Origin: Tubiluchus corallicola
Taxonomy: Eukaryota; Priapulida; Priapulimorpha; Priapulimorphida; Tubiluchidae
Assembly: GCA_030141605.1 (NCBI GenBank)
Contig: JAQGDQ010000092.1
Span: forward strand, 492,001 to 556,000
Reading direction: 5' to 3'
Length of the DNA: 64,000 nucleotides
Shown here one piece after another: positions 1 to 12,500 of this stretch. The position numbers were made by a program, and so were the translations under genes. Below the pieces are notes generated by a model. That model saw only the letters and a list, made by a program, of their open reading frames with translations. It was not told the origin of the DNA and did no database searches. Within the stretch, counting starts at the first letter, position 1. The number at the start of each line of letters is the position of its first letter.

Positions 1-381
1 AAACGTGTTTTTTCACGTACATGTATTGCCATAAATTCTGACTGACTTGAATATTTTTGTTCGATTACTCGACTTTCTTTCTTAACCAAAATATGACTTT
101 TCTCTGGCCAAATAAATTAATTATGACTTTTTTCCCTAGCCAAACTTTTTTCTGTGAGTTTCTTTTCCTGTGCCTTTATTACCGGTCACCTGGTTTTCGC
201 CGTGTTTATATTATTAGCGTATACGAGGTTAGAAGAAATAGAGTGCCACGCTCCGCGCAGCAGTGATAGAGTACAGTTAACGCACTACAGCAAGTAGCGT
301 CTCAAACAGTCAAGCGTATCAGGCGTGTTTAGAACATCGATCCTCGATCGAGGGAGAGAATAAAATTGTAATGAAAGAATT
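1..381 (+). promoter_or_regulatory. Upstream region and probable 5' UTR of the SERTA gene
   Basis: This stretch precedes the SERTA start codon. It begins AT-rich and becomes richer in CpG from about 240 to 350, as expected near a transcription start, but no TATA box or initiator could be assigned. An in-frame TAA at 361-363 shows that the ATG at 382 is the first possible start in this frame within the exon. A short upstream ORF (371-385) overlaps that start. Part of it (81-191) is a copy of a dispersed repeat listed separately. Confidence 0.4.
81..191 (+). repeat. Dispersed repeat A, copy 1
   Basis: It shares blocks in the same order with 2185-2276: a GCCAAA..ATTAATT block, then GACTTTTTT, then AGCCAAA, then CCTGTG..TTT, ending ACCGGTCACCT. 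The copies differ by small indels. The family is not recognised. Confidence 0.55.
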
Positions 382-385
382 ATGA
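371..385 (+). promoter_or_regulatory. Four-codon upstream ORF overlapping the SERTA start
   Basis: ATG AAA GAA TTA TGA encodes MKEL. Its stop TGA (383-385) overlaps the main ATG (382-384) as ATGA. The last sense codon and the stop therefore sit on top of the main start. In eukaryotic mRNAs this layout can lower translation of the main frame or force termination-reinitiation. Whether it is in the mature mRNA depends on the true transcription start, which is not visible. Confidence 0.45.
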
Positions 386-574
386 GTGCGTTAGTGCTGC
401 CAGTCAATGCGCAGACTTACGATACAGAAACTACTGATTCAGAATGGAATCATAGTGATTATTTTGATTGGACTAACTGGAGCTGTTTCGGTGTTCCAGA
501 TGAGGAAATTGTCGAACCCCGGGTAACAGCTCCCCTTGCCCAGGACAAAGACAGTAAGCAACAACAAGATTTAG
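382..574 (+). CDS. SERTA gene, coding exon 1
   Basis: 193 nt encoding residues 1-64 plus the first base of codon 65. It starts MSALVLPVN and carries the motif DYFDWTNWSCFG. It ends at a consensus donor (gtaagt at 575-580). No known domain lies here. The aromatic-acidic composition suggests a short protein-interaction segment, which is inference only. Confidence 0.82.
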
Positions 575-3500
575 GTAAGTAGTCGAAGTAATTACTTTGA
601 TGTTTTAATTATTGATTTTTTTATTTCGTTAACTCATTTGATTTGTTTGACTGAGATTGTATGATTGAGGTCATGTGGATGAAAAATTAGGCAAACGGCC
701 TTGAGCTGAAATGTGGAACACATGCAGTGGAGACAGTCTAATTTTGTTAGCCAAGCATTGAGTACTTTTAAAGAAATCGTTAGTATCCCTTCATTATTGC
801 ATGGAGCAAAAATGCACTAGTACTAATTCCGAAAAATCATGACACTTTGATTATTGTCTATCTGGGTAGAGGAGTATCATTGTTTCCAATCCACTGCTTG
901 GCTTTTTCGAGAACAGTCGAAATGCAGGGAATCTCGGGTGCACTTATGGCTGAGTAATTTTAATTTTCACCAATAGACGTCATAAATAATTTTTTGCAAA
1001 GGCTTCTGATATCAAAATCAACTATAAAGCTGCCTGTTAGGAGAACGGTGCCGAATTGAACCTTTCTACATAAGCTATTCCCTGTGGTAAAGAGAAAAGT
1101 GAAACTGCATAAACCCTTTAAACCCGCTATTGAAGTGCTGTAAGCGTCCCCCCCCCCATTATGATAGAAGTGGCAGGTTAGGGCGGTCACTTGCAAAACT
1201 ACTTGGGGTCTGTAACTGTAACGAGTCAAAAAAGCAAATAGATATGCACAATAGATAACCTATTTATTCTATACAAAAACAGTTCGACGTATGGAACATG
1301 GGTACTTTCGTTTGATAAAGGCATGAACTTCCCTGTCATTTAACAGGAAACATATATAATTATACTGGCAAAGTACCTCTCTCACTCGTTAACGTCTTAT
1401 TCGGCACAACCCACCCCCGCACGATCATTGACGAGTCTATCGCACTGTACCAAAGGATGAATCGTGATTTCTGCTCACCTGCGTGCCTAAATTGTTTATT
1501 CAACTTACTGGTGTGCCAATGCAATCAGCATTTCTCAATTTCTTTATTATCGCATGAGCATAATTATAATCTCTGAAATTAATGCTAGCGAAGTAATCGG
1601 TTTGCATTAGTTAATTTTTAGCCCATTAAAAAGCTTATTTTCATTAAAACGTAGTATACAGCCTTTTATACTCACTGCCTATACACAGTCACTTATGCTA
1701 CTACAAATTTTTACAATGTAATTTGACGTGTTCTATGTGTTTGAAGTTTTTATACTTATACGCTTTTAAAACTAAAAGGGTGCTTGAACGTAGATCAAAA
1801 GTACATTATGCGCCAATAATTGTTTACAGAGATTTCTTATTAACTGTATCAGCTGTAAGTTACACAGCTGCGACTGTAGTCACTGTAGTGTATAGCCTTA
1901 GCACCTACCTAGATAAAACTCCTTGTCGAATCTAGGTTACGGCAGGTTTTATTACCGTGGAATTCCTAGCATAATTCTCGCAACTACTATATGATCGTCT
2001 TGCGCAAGATAAAAATTTCAGTTGTTGCTTTACCGATTTTTTTTCGCTAAATAGGTGCGTAAATAAATCTTTTGTGTCCCTCTTCAAAAGCTTGTTAATT
2101 TTTCGAATAGAATTTTTAATCGAATCCAGGTAAAAAAGTTACAGATAAGAAAAATTACAGGAAAAAAGAAATAACTATAACCCTAATCATAACTGTAACC
2201 GTAGCCAAAATTAATTGTGACTTTTTTCATAGCCAAAATTGTGACTTTTTACCTGTGATTTTATCACCGGTCACCTTTGAATCTGACCACTAAACAGGCA
2301 AGAACTTTATAGTCACTTCGGATGTACATCGGTCTTGCCACGGCCTTCAACATTGGGGCCCTATAACATATGCTGGATACCAGTTTCCAGTATTCTAGCT
2401 GTATGGAAAAACATACAGCCACTAACTTTATTGGTCGAGTTAGCTTAAAGCCTTGGTATGGTACCAGTTTATTATCTGATTAATATACTGATTAAATTTA
2501 GTGTTGAAGTGCAAAAAAGTTTTTCTGTACTGTAAGTATTTGCGGCAGAATTTTTAATGTTTCATAACATTCCCACCTCATCCCATGTTCAATGGTAGTT
2601 TCCAAACCCTCGATTTTCCCATAACTGATTGATATCCCACTTTTGCTCACTCTAGAATCTCTTATAGCCTCATTTCTAGCCACATTATCGTTAGTGAGCC
2701 CCAGATCAACTAATAAACTCTATTCAACTAATCATAATCATGGGTTCACAAACAACAACATTTAACCTTTTCATAATTAGCGGTTTGACGCATGATCAAC
2801 ATCGTTACTCACAACACATTATCATCATATTCAAGGCTCAGGTTGTTGGTGAAGGTTGTTTACGTCTGAGACCGCATACACGTGAAACGATATGCTAAGA
2901 AACCTGTTTGTTTTTTAAGTTTTGCCCTTTACACTATGAAGGTAAACAAGCTGCAAATGTAAACAATAAACAATATGGACAGCAAGTCAATGGTATGTAG
3001 CCATGTTTACTGAATGTTTGAATGACAATAATATTTCATCAACCAGCTGTACGGTTTACGTACTTTTATAATATACATAAAAAGTTGTTTAAAATTTGTA
3101 TCGTGGGCACTAGGCAAGGTACTTAGAGGAGGGGGGTAAACCTTGTCAATTAGAATCGTGAATTAGAATCGAAAACTTCGAATAAATTCACTAAAATGTA
3201 AAAATGTGCATTGAAAGAGAAAATAGAAATTGAAATGTCAGAACATTACTCTTATACACATATACGGGCATGATTACCCTCACAATTTAAGATCAAACAA
3301 TGATCAAATGTGACCTACAATACTACAACAATCAAGTTTTTTTAAATATTCTACCGAGTTTAAAACTGTCTTTTACTTGAACCTGTCGATTTAATTGTAC
3401 CCTAATATTTACTGACAATATTGAATATTAATATTTAGAGACAATATCGATTTGCTTCGTTCTTGAAAAAGGTTGGAATAAAAGTCATAACTTAAATTGA

Positions 3501-6500
3501 CATCCTTCTTTTCCTTTAATGCAGGATTACGCCTTTGTATGTGGAGTTGCATTACTATGGCCGTACATAGTTACATAGCCGTACACAGTACAAGTCAGGG
3601 CCAATTGGCATCTCATTTGTTTATTACTCTCGTCTGACTGATTACTTGTACTATGTGTACTTACTGTGTACTTGTACTATTTATGGTCTTTATAAATTTC
3701 TTGGTTACAGAGAGCAATAGTAATGCGGTAGCCCATACAACATTTTGTAACTAACTTGTACTTTCCTAGTTATTTTGTTTACATTAATAATTAGATTAGA
3801 GCATTATAACAGTATGCCATTTATCTGACGTTCGTCAGTCAGACGAGAGTAATAAACAAATTAGATGCCAATTGGCCGTGTATTGGAAAAGCTCTTGCGA
3901 CCCGCGTTTTGTAAAAATGACACGTCGTTTTTAACCATAATAAACAATAATTCTACTAAGTTTCGAGTATCAGCAAGGTTACAATTTATGTAGCTAAAAA
4001 TACTTCCTCGTGTTAGTTAAGATCGTATGTAGTGACTGAGAAAAAAAGGTGTACAAATTTGGAAACAAGATCAGTTTCACAAATAGAAACGAATGCCTAT
4101 AGCTGATAACCGCTCACATATACGTAAAAATCCCAAAAATAATTGAAATCCGCGAGTTATTCATTCATTCGGCCTGCTTTTCCCGAAAGAGCTGAATATT
4201 AAATTACGAATCTTGTATCTGTATTATGGTGTTTGCATCGGTGGTTTTTGTTAAGGAAAGTCTTTCTACAGCTCCAGCTGTTCAATGTGAAGAGGAAAGT
4301 TTTTTCGTCCCTCCTAGTAAACTGCCCACGCAGGTCGAGAAGGAATTTTTGATAATAAATTAAACTTCGATTATTCGAATTACTAAAATAATAAAGAAAT
4401 GGTAAACAATAGGTTTGAACCGTTTTTGTTTGATTAGTTTTTTATCTTGGTCTCATAAATACGTTTCAGGTACTAATCTTAACAATGTGTTTACTCTATG
4501 AGCCTGTTAACTCTTACCCTCTTTGGAGTGATTATATACACAGCATTCGTATTCGCGAAAGCTTGTGTATTAAATCTCAATAGCTTTCATTAACGCTTTC
4601 ACTTGAGATGTCTTTTCTGTGACCTGTACATAATGACTATACATGTAGTAGTATTTAGGCTAAACGAAGACTTTTCTCAATCAGCGTGCTTGATATCACA
4701 CTGATAATATTATTGTTATCATAACACCATTAACATTTGCGTGTTGAAATGAAAATATAGGCTATACCTTACGCAAAATAAATGCCTTTTTGTGATACCA
4801 ACTTTCGCGAAATGTAGTTTCAAGGACTCACAAGTGTCATAATTTTCAACTCGAGCGTAGGCGTTGAGGTCTTTGAATGGGTGAGTCTGATTGCTATTAC
4901 TCTGGCTAGTGGCTAGTAAGCTGTTTTGGCTGTTGTCAAATTACTTATTATTAGTTTGTTTGAGTTCAAGAACTGAAACGTTAAATTTTTTTCATTTTTG
5001 GTTTGTTGGTATAGTTTTTAATTTTTTATGTGGTCAATAAAACATGCATGCATTCCCTTGGTTAGTAAAAGTTTAATGTCGCGAAATTTTTGAATTTTTT
5101 TATACATTAAATTGGCTTGAGCGAGTACATCAATTTGTTGTCATAGGCGTGTCTGGTAATTTAGACAATTTGTGATTTTGATGTTGTAACTTCAGTTTTA
5201 ATGCGGAACTATCACCAATTTGAACTTTGCGTAAAAATTTCTCGTGTCCTTTAACTAGCTCTGTACAGTTGATCGAGTATCATTCAAGATCATGATTCGA
5301 CAACACAACTACAGGTATTCTTGAATCTAAAAATATTTCGCTGGCACTTAAATTGGTTTGTTTAGCTTGAAAATGCAGGCGGCAGAACTTTCTCTATACA
5401 ATAAATTGTACTTGAAATTTCCACCGCTGCCCCTCAACTTGCACAATTAATAGTGTGCAATAATTAATACAGTTTAGTTAAGATACCATACTTTTTAGCT
5501 GTTGTGAATCTAACGCACAATTATTTCCAAAGCCTTGTTGCTTTCACGTGTAGAGGATCATCTATTTTACTATTTTAGTTACATTCTGAGCTTACTATTG
5601 ATTTTCCTTCAGGGGTTTGTCCTATTGTCATTCTTGTCACTGTCTTTGATGTATACACCTTGTAAATTAGAATGAGTGATTACGCGGTAAACGTAGTAGG
5701 CTAACCCCAATTAAACATTGACATAACTATTAATTTGGGTTTTATTTTAGGCCAATTACTGTAGTTAGTATCATATTCTTCCGACCATATTTCCTCTTTC
5801 ATTGTAATTTTTCTCTTTCCTTCCATCTCTCTTTCTTCCTCTGTTCCTGCCTCCCTTCTTCCCCTGTTCTCCGATTTTCTTTTTCCTTCCTTCCTTCTCT
5901 CTCTCTCTCTCTCTCTCTCGGAGTCTCTCCTCTGATTCTCTCTCTCCCCCTCTCTCTCTCTCTCTCGCTCTCTCTCTTTCACACCTTGCTCTTTGCCTTT
6001 TTTCTCTGTCGAGGTAGTATAATGGTGTTGGGTTGTAGGGAATAATTTTTCTTTGAAATTCCTTACAGTAAGAACAATAGATGATTTCGTTAAATTTACA
6101 TTATAAATCTGACTCACTAAATTGTAACATATCATGTTATTCGTTGTTTGTTGAGTCGTAACCTATATTGTTGTCGCTAAATAGCCTTTAGTGCTAATGT
6201 TGTCTGTTAAACCCGCGATAGTTGTCTTTGTCATTTTAAAGTAAATTTTGTCTTTTATCAAAATCTTATATATTAAATAAATACTACACAATAATGCTAA
6301 AAGACTAACTTCTAGGCGAATGGCGATAGCGTGTTTTTACTGAAAGATGTTTTACTTTTGGCGGTGTTTATGGGTTCGTGCAGGTGCAAAACAGGTCGTA
6401 AAACAAACCGGAAGTGACGTATTTTTGCTTCCTTGTCAACAGAAAAACCAGTTTTGCCTTTAGAATTGTTAACTATCTGAGAAGATAAAAAATCCATGTG

Positions 6501-9500
6501 CATTTCGCAGTGAGAAACTGTGATGATAATGTTGTTTTTTCAAAACTACATAGCTGATAAAATATGGCATTGGCAATTAAATAAAACTTTGATTCAAAAG
6601 TAAAAAAAGTTCCACAATATAAGCACACTGCTTTCAGTAAGACACAGCTGGCTTTTCATTCCGCAATTCTAAGGACCGCAGTAATAATAAATAATCTTGG
6701 CTGGGCGACAACTTTGGGGAACTTTCCCTCAGACTGTAGGATTGCGTTTCATGACTTGTATCTAAGACGCGTTGTATCCGGGAGTTTTATTTTCACCTCG
6801 AGTGATTTAAATCTTATTTGACGTAATGCGAAAAAAAGCAGTTTTAAACGGCATGTTTTACTTGCTTTAGATTTTCATGTTGCACGAACCGCACAGCGTA
6901 CGTGAATCGTGAGTTCTGCTGCGCGCGTAGGTTGAGCATTTCAGCTGGGCCTGGTTCAGCGTGTACGTGAGCTCCGTAATTATCTTGTAACATAACGCTA
7001 CTGTATGATCCCTACCTAGGTCTGTAAGACACATCTTATAGGACAACGTTATATGTAGGCTACTTATATTCTGGAAAATATATTGTTTTCGGCTATTTTT
7101 ATATTTGCAATACATGACAAATTTCCCTTTTTAGAGCACATGAGTTTTAGAGTGCATTTATATACTGATCATGTTTCGTTAGTAAAAATGCTACTTCGCC
7201 TCGCATGTTAGACGCCTGGTTAGGCCCCGGCTAATAATGTAAAAATAAATTGAATGAATAAATAAGTAAATGATTAAAAACGGATTAACAATATTTGCAT
7301 CTCATTATTAGTGACATTTTAAAATGAAAAGTGCCACTTTTTAAATGGCTGTCCGTTTAGGCTAAACTTCGGTGAAAATATGTTTATAGCCCAAATCGGT
7401 ATTTAGAGGCTGTAATCAGGTACTGATTATTTTATGCTCACATAAATTTATTCACTTTAATTATGTGTGATAAAATTCGTCAGCTTGTCTGCGTGTTTAC
7501 TAGTTCCCGGTAAGTGGTGCCAACAATCCGGTTGTATAGACTACATGTATGACGAGACTTCTGGTTCTGGTAATAGATGATTTAGAAATCTTGACTTGCC
7601 CGAGTTTTGCTGCGTGAGCTCTGACAGAAATGAACGCAGAAAGCGCTTTTCGGCTTCTTTGCCAATAAATTGTGTCCAGCTTTCAGGAGTTTATTTACAA
7701 ATTTATCAAAATGGTCGGTAATTTCGATTTTGAAGCAGCCAAAGATTAAATTGGTTTTAGTTGCGCTGAATTCTGTGAATTTATTTCCTCTGTACATAAG
7801 TGTTGAGGAACCTCGAAGATCTTGCTCGTAATATTTCTACCGATATTTCGAAGTTCTTTTTAGTTGCCATTGAACCGGTGAGGCCTGTATACTCAGTCGG
7901 GTTCTGGCATGGGCCTCAAATCACTTGTTAGGAGTCCTATTAACGCATCAAATTATGATTTTTATCTCCATGTAGCCACTGCAGAATTGTTAGGATAAGC
8001 TACTAATGAAAATCTGCCACTTTCTTCAGTTTTTCTTTTAGTTGTATTCAAAAGAGGTTAATTTAGCCTCTATTAAAATTGGTAACTAATTATTGATATG
8101 TGTAGTTGAGCTGTGTTGATTGTGCAGGTCACTGCGTGCGTGTTATTGATTTGCAACCTGCTTAGTATCAGCTAGATTTTCTGCTGGCAAACAGTCCTAA
8201 TGAGCTTATGTAATTAATTATAAGCCAACTTAGATGTCTTATGAAATGTAATAAAGAAATTGGGTTGTGTAACGTACCAGCACTATATAAAATGTCACTG
8301 CTAAATGGGCAGTTTGGGTTATGCAAACCATTTAGGTGCACACACGTGTGGGTAGCGATGTACGGGTGGCGCAGAAAAAAATGCACCGAATTTTAGACTA
8401 CAATAAGTCAGTAATATTAGAAGGAGTGATTTACAAAGTTGAAGTTTCACAGTATTATTTTAAACAAAAATTTGCTTTTGGCTGTAAAAGTTATAAGTTT
8501 ATAGTTGCAGTTGCTTTTGAATTACCACCGAAAAGTTTTTGCACATTAAAAAATTAAATGCTGGTGCAATGTTAGCTAATCATCAACTGAAAAACGGCCA
8601 CGTTCAGTGATGTATAAAGCGCTCAACAGCAAAACAATAAAGGAATCAACAGGTTTACATCATAGTCGTCACCAGAGAAAATAAAACTTTGATGAAGATT
8701 TGTTACGAAGAAAAAGTTATGACTTAATCCTATGAGTTACGATATCTGAAATTCAATTATAAAAAAAGTGTACAATGGCCGCGCACGGTCATTTGATGCA
8801 GAGGAACTAAAGCCAAAAATTGTTGAATACTGGGACGAAATATACCTTTAAAAAGTGAGAAATTGTGTCAGCTGTTAGAGGAAACGTCTTCCTCTAGTAG
8901 AACAGCTCCTGTAAATTTTAGCAATACTAACACCACGCAAAGTTTTTTCTGGCATTTATTTCTTTGACTTGTTGTTTTAAAACTTCTGTGTCTTTGGAAA
9001 AATCTAAGAGAATGACTTAAATTTTTCGTGTTTATCGTGATCAATACTTCCACACATCTTTTGCACCACCTGATGTATATGTATGTGTACACTAGGAGAA
9101 CCGACGTCATGTGCTATAAAATGTAAGTATGACTCATCACTACATGTGTACTTTCAACGACGATGGGCCATTAATAAGCGGGCTGCAAATTAAAATAGTA
9201 AGTTGGGGCCTATTTTTGACAAAATTTCGCTTGACATATGTACATCTGACACGTTTTTCCTTGTGCTTGCAGTAGCGCCCTATTGTTAGTCTTTTGCTGA
9301 CTTCAGCAATCGAATCGAACCTCAAGGCGCACGCCGTTGCTAGATCTGCCCTTCGTGTTTAGTTATAGTTTTGTATCAACATAGTATGATTTACTCGTGA
9401 TGAAATAGTCTGGCGCAATTTCAGTGAAAATCGGAACTAACAAGATAGGACGTGTATATCTTTTTTGCTATATCTGCCGTTAAAAATAGTTAAACGACAT

Positions 9501-12500
9501 TGGAAAGACGAATTGAAGCAGGGCAAACGATCATGATTTTCTTAACACAGCTGGTTGATTTGCATTGTTGTAAGTTGCTTTTATAATGATATTTCCTAGT
9601 ATTTCAGGTTTTACAAAACGTTTTTTAACTGTATTTACAATTCAATGAATCGGAAGTTGACTTTTTTACGTGAGAAGCTGAAAACAAATCAGTACTCAAG
9701 ACTGCTCTTTAAACAAGAAAATTACAGTCATGTTTTTCTGTAAATTACCTATTTCTTTTTGTTTGGGAACTACAGAGACATAACAGATTATAGCTTCAAA
9801 TACAATTATTGTTTTTTTATTTTTTAAAGTTTTATATTGAAAAGTGTCTTATCATTCCCTTCAGTTTCTTAAACATTTAATCTATTTTTGAGGTACATTA
9901 TCTGCTTTTTATTGATTTGAATCGAAGCGAAATTTGCATTTTATGGCTATTCCTTTTGCGCTCAACTTTTCTGGCAAACCTTGAACACCTCTTCTGACCG
10001 AGATCTCCGAGAGTTGTGACGCTCGTACATAACAAAGTGCCACATTTAGTACATAATTAATACTGAACTGAGCATATTATCATAATGTGATTTCCTGAAA
10101 GATGCCGAGTCTCTCCCTGTAGCCTAAACTGCACATCAAGGCAGAAGCGCTCCATACAAAGAATTTACTGGATGACGTAAGACGCACACGTTCTGTGAAA
10201 ATTATCGTGCAGTGCAGTTTGGCATCATCATAATCGTTGTCATCATCATCATCATCGTCGTCGTCGTCATCATCATCATCATCAACAACAACACAACAAC
10301 AGCAGCAGCAGCAGCAGCAGCACCAGCACCACCACCAACAACAACAGCATCAAATGGCATCCTTAAGCCTGATTTTAATTTCCTTATTGTTTGAAAGAAA
10401 GGCCCAGTGACATCCTTAAGCCTGATTTTAATTTGCTTATTGTTTGAAGGAAAGGCCCAGTGACATCCTTAAGCCTGATTTTAATTTGCTTATTGTTTAA
10501 GGGAAAGGTACAGTCTTTTGAGAAGTTAAGCTTATTTCAATATTCGCGAAGCTTTTTAGAAAGGTTGCGGTAAGCGCCTTGTGTAATCAGTAAAATCGCT
10601 TTCAAGTCGCAGTCATTTCACACTCTTCCATTTTGAATGCCCCTTTTTTCGCTAATGACGTCACTTGTCGACTGAAGAAAATAATTTTTACAAAAAATTA
10701 GATGGCTAATTTTTTGTGATATTTTTTCATGAACACTGTGTAGGCTGCAGAAGTTTGAATTTGTTTAAGAAGCGGGCGCTTATGAAAAGCGACACATACT
10801 TACGAGAAGTCATAAAGTCCACCAGTTGTGTCATATTGGTAGCCCACATTTACCTGAAGATGGGTGGACTTCCAGCCTTTTCATAAGCACGCGCATTCAA
10901 ACTAATTCGAACTTTTGCAGCTTATCTAATGTTCATGCAAAAATGTCATAAAATTAGCTATCTATTTTTTGCAAAAACTTATACTTTTGGCAGAAATCGA
11001 CAGTACGTTGTTTTTCTTTAGTTGTTGAACAACACTACTGGCGGAAGAATGAGTATTCAAAATGGGACCACCCTAGCGTGAAATAATCGCGACTTTATAG
11101 TGATTTTGCTAGTTACAGGAGGCCCTTATCAAACTTTTATTACTAAATCCTTCTAACATTTTTCGGAAACATTGGAAGAAGCCTAGCTTCAAGAAGGCTT
11201 ACCCTTTCCTTTAAATGACGTGTTCTATTCCTTTAAGTAATTTTCAGTGGCAACGTTCCTGTGTTGTGGGATGTGTGTTTCATGAACTAGACTTGCTTAA
11301 CTGAATTTGAAAATAACAAACTGAAAGTACCTTTTTACATCTACCGGCTTGCTGTCCGCGAAGATGTGTGATCACTAGCCCGCGATTCAGACATCAATCG
11401 TGTTTGTTTAGCGGACAATTTCTTTCTCAAGGTCTCTAGGTGTAATTATCGTTGAGCCACGCGTTGTATGACGATGGGAATTTTGAATTGTTGTTCAATC
11501 ACGGCGATTGTGCATTATACTTTCCAAGGCCTCGTGCACCGGGTACATGGCTGGGCTTACCCGTAGCGTCATGGCGAGTTTACCAGATAGTTCGCAGTAC
11601 CCAGACCGTCGCTACACACACACACAGAGGGAGGGGGGAGAGGGAGAGGGAGAGAGACGCGAATAAGAGACAAAGAGAAAGGCGAGAAAGAGCGTTGGGG
11701 ATAAAAAAATTATGAGGTAGCACGATAAAGACTGAAGAGCCTGTGAGTGTGAAGAAAGGATTAGGTTAGGCTGGAAAACTAAAGAGATGAGAGGGGATCC
11801 TGGATCCTGGAGAGAAAAGAAGAGGAGTCGAGTGAGAAAGGCTAGGGGAAAAGATAGCGTAAATAAAATTGATCAAAACGTTGCATGAAATAAAAATGCA
11901 CAGGAAAATAAACACAGAAGAGAGAAAAACGAGAACGTCGAAAGCAGATCAATCATTGTTTCACAAAATGACTTTGACTGGTGACACTCATAGGCCGACG
12001 TTTAATAATAAAGCAATGAAGATTATAAATATAACGATTTACAAGTTGGGGGCATTCCGGAGGACGTGTGGAAAAACCGTGCAAATGCGCCTTGTTAAAC
12101 CTGTTTTGATTCCAAATTCTTATTAACCGAGTTTATAATATATGTTGACGTGGTTTTGCTATGAACCAGTTTCAGAAGCAAAGAACGTGCCTCTAAATCT
12201 GAATATGGAGACAAGACAAGTCGGTAGCCGTCGGCATTCTTTGGTTGGCGAAGTTGTGTGACACCAGTTATAAACGAATTTAATCGCTCTGCGCACAATT
12301 TTGTTTTAAGAATCAAAAACCTTCACTACTAAATACGCTATCAGCAATCTTCTCTTACCTCCGCTTTCTGCTGAGCATCGGGCAGCCAGCGTGTAATGAT
12401 GATAAGTTTCCATATCACTGCTAATTAAAATTTGCTGTACAACTTTCGCTGACCTGAGCTACTGTGTGACCTACATTAAAGCTTTCTTGATTCTTTCAGC

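Noticed and set aside
960-1229. 89-codon minus-strand frame
   Set aside because: Spans a C homopolymer and has no motif; expected by chance.
5701-6135. 144-codon minus-strand frame rich in R and E
   Set aside because: It is the reverse reading of a CT microsatellite and pyrimidine tract, with no domain.
10212-10394. Frame of I, V, N, T, A and P runs
   Set aside because: Translation of a trinucleotide microsatellite.
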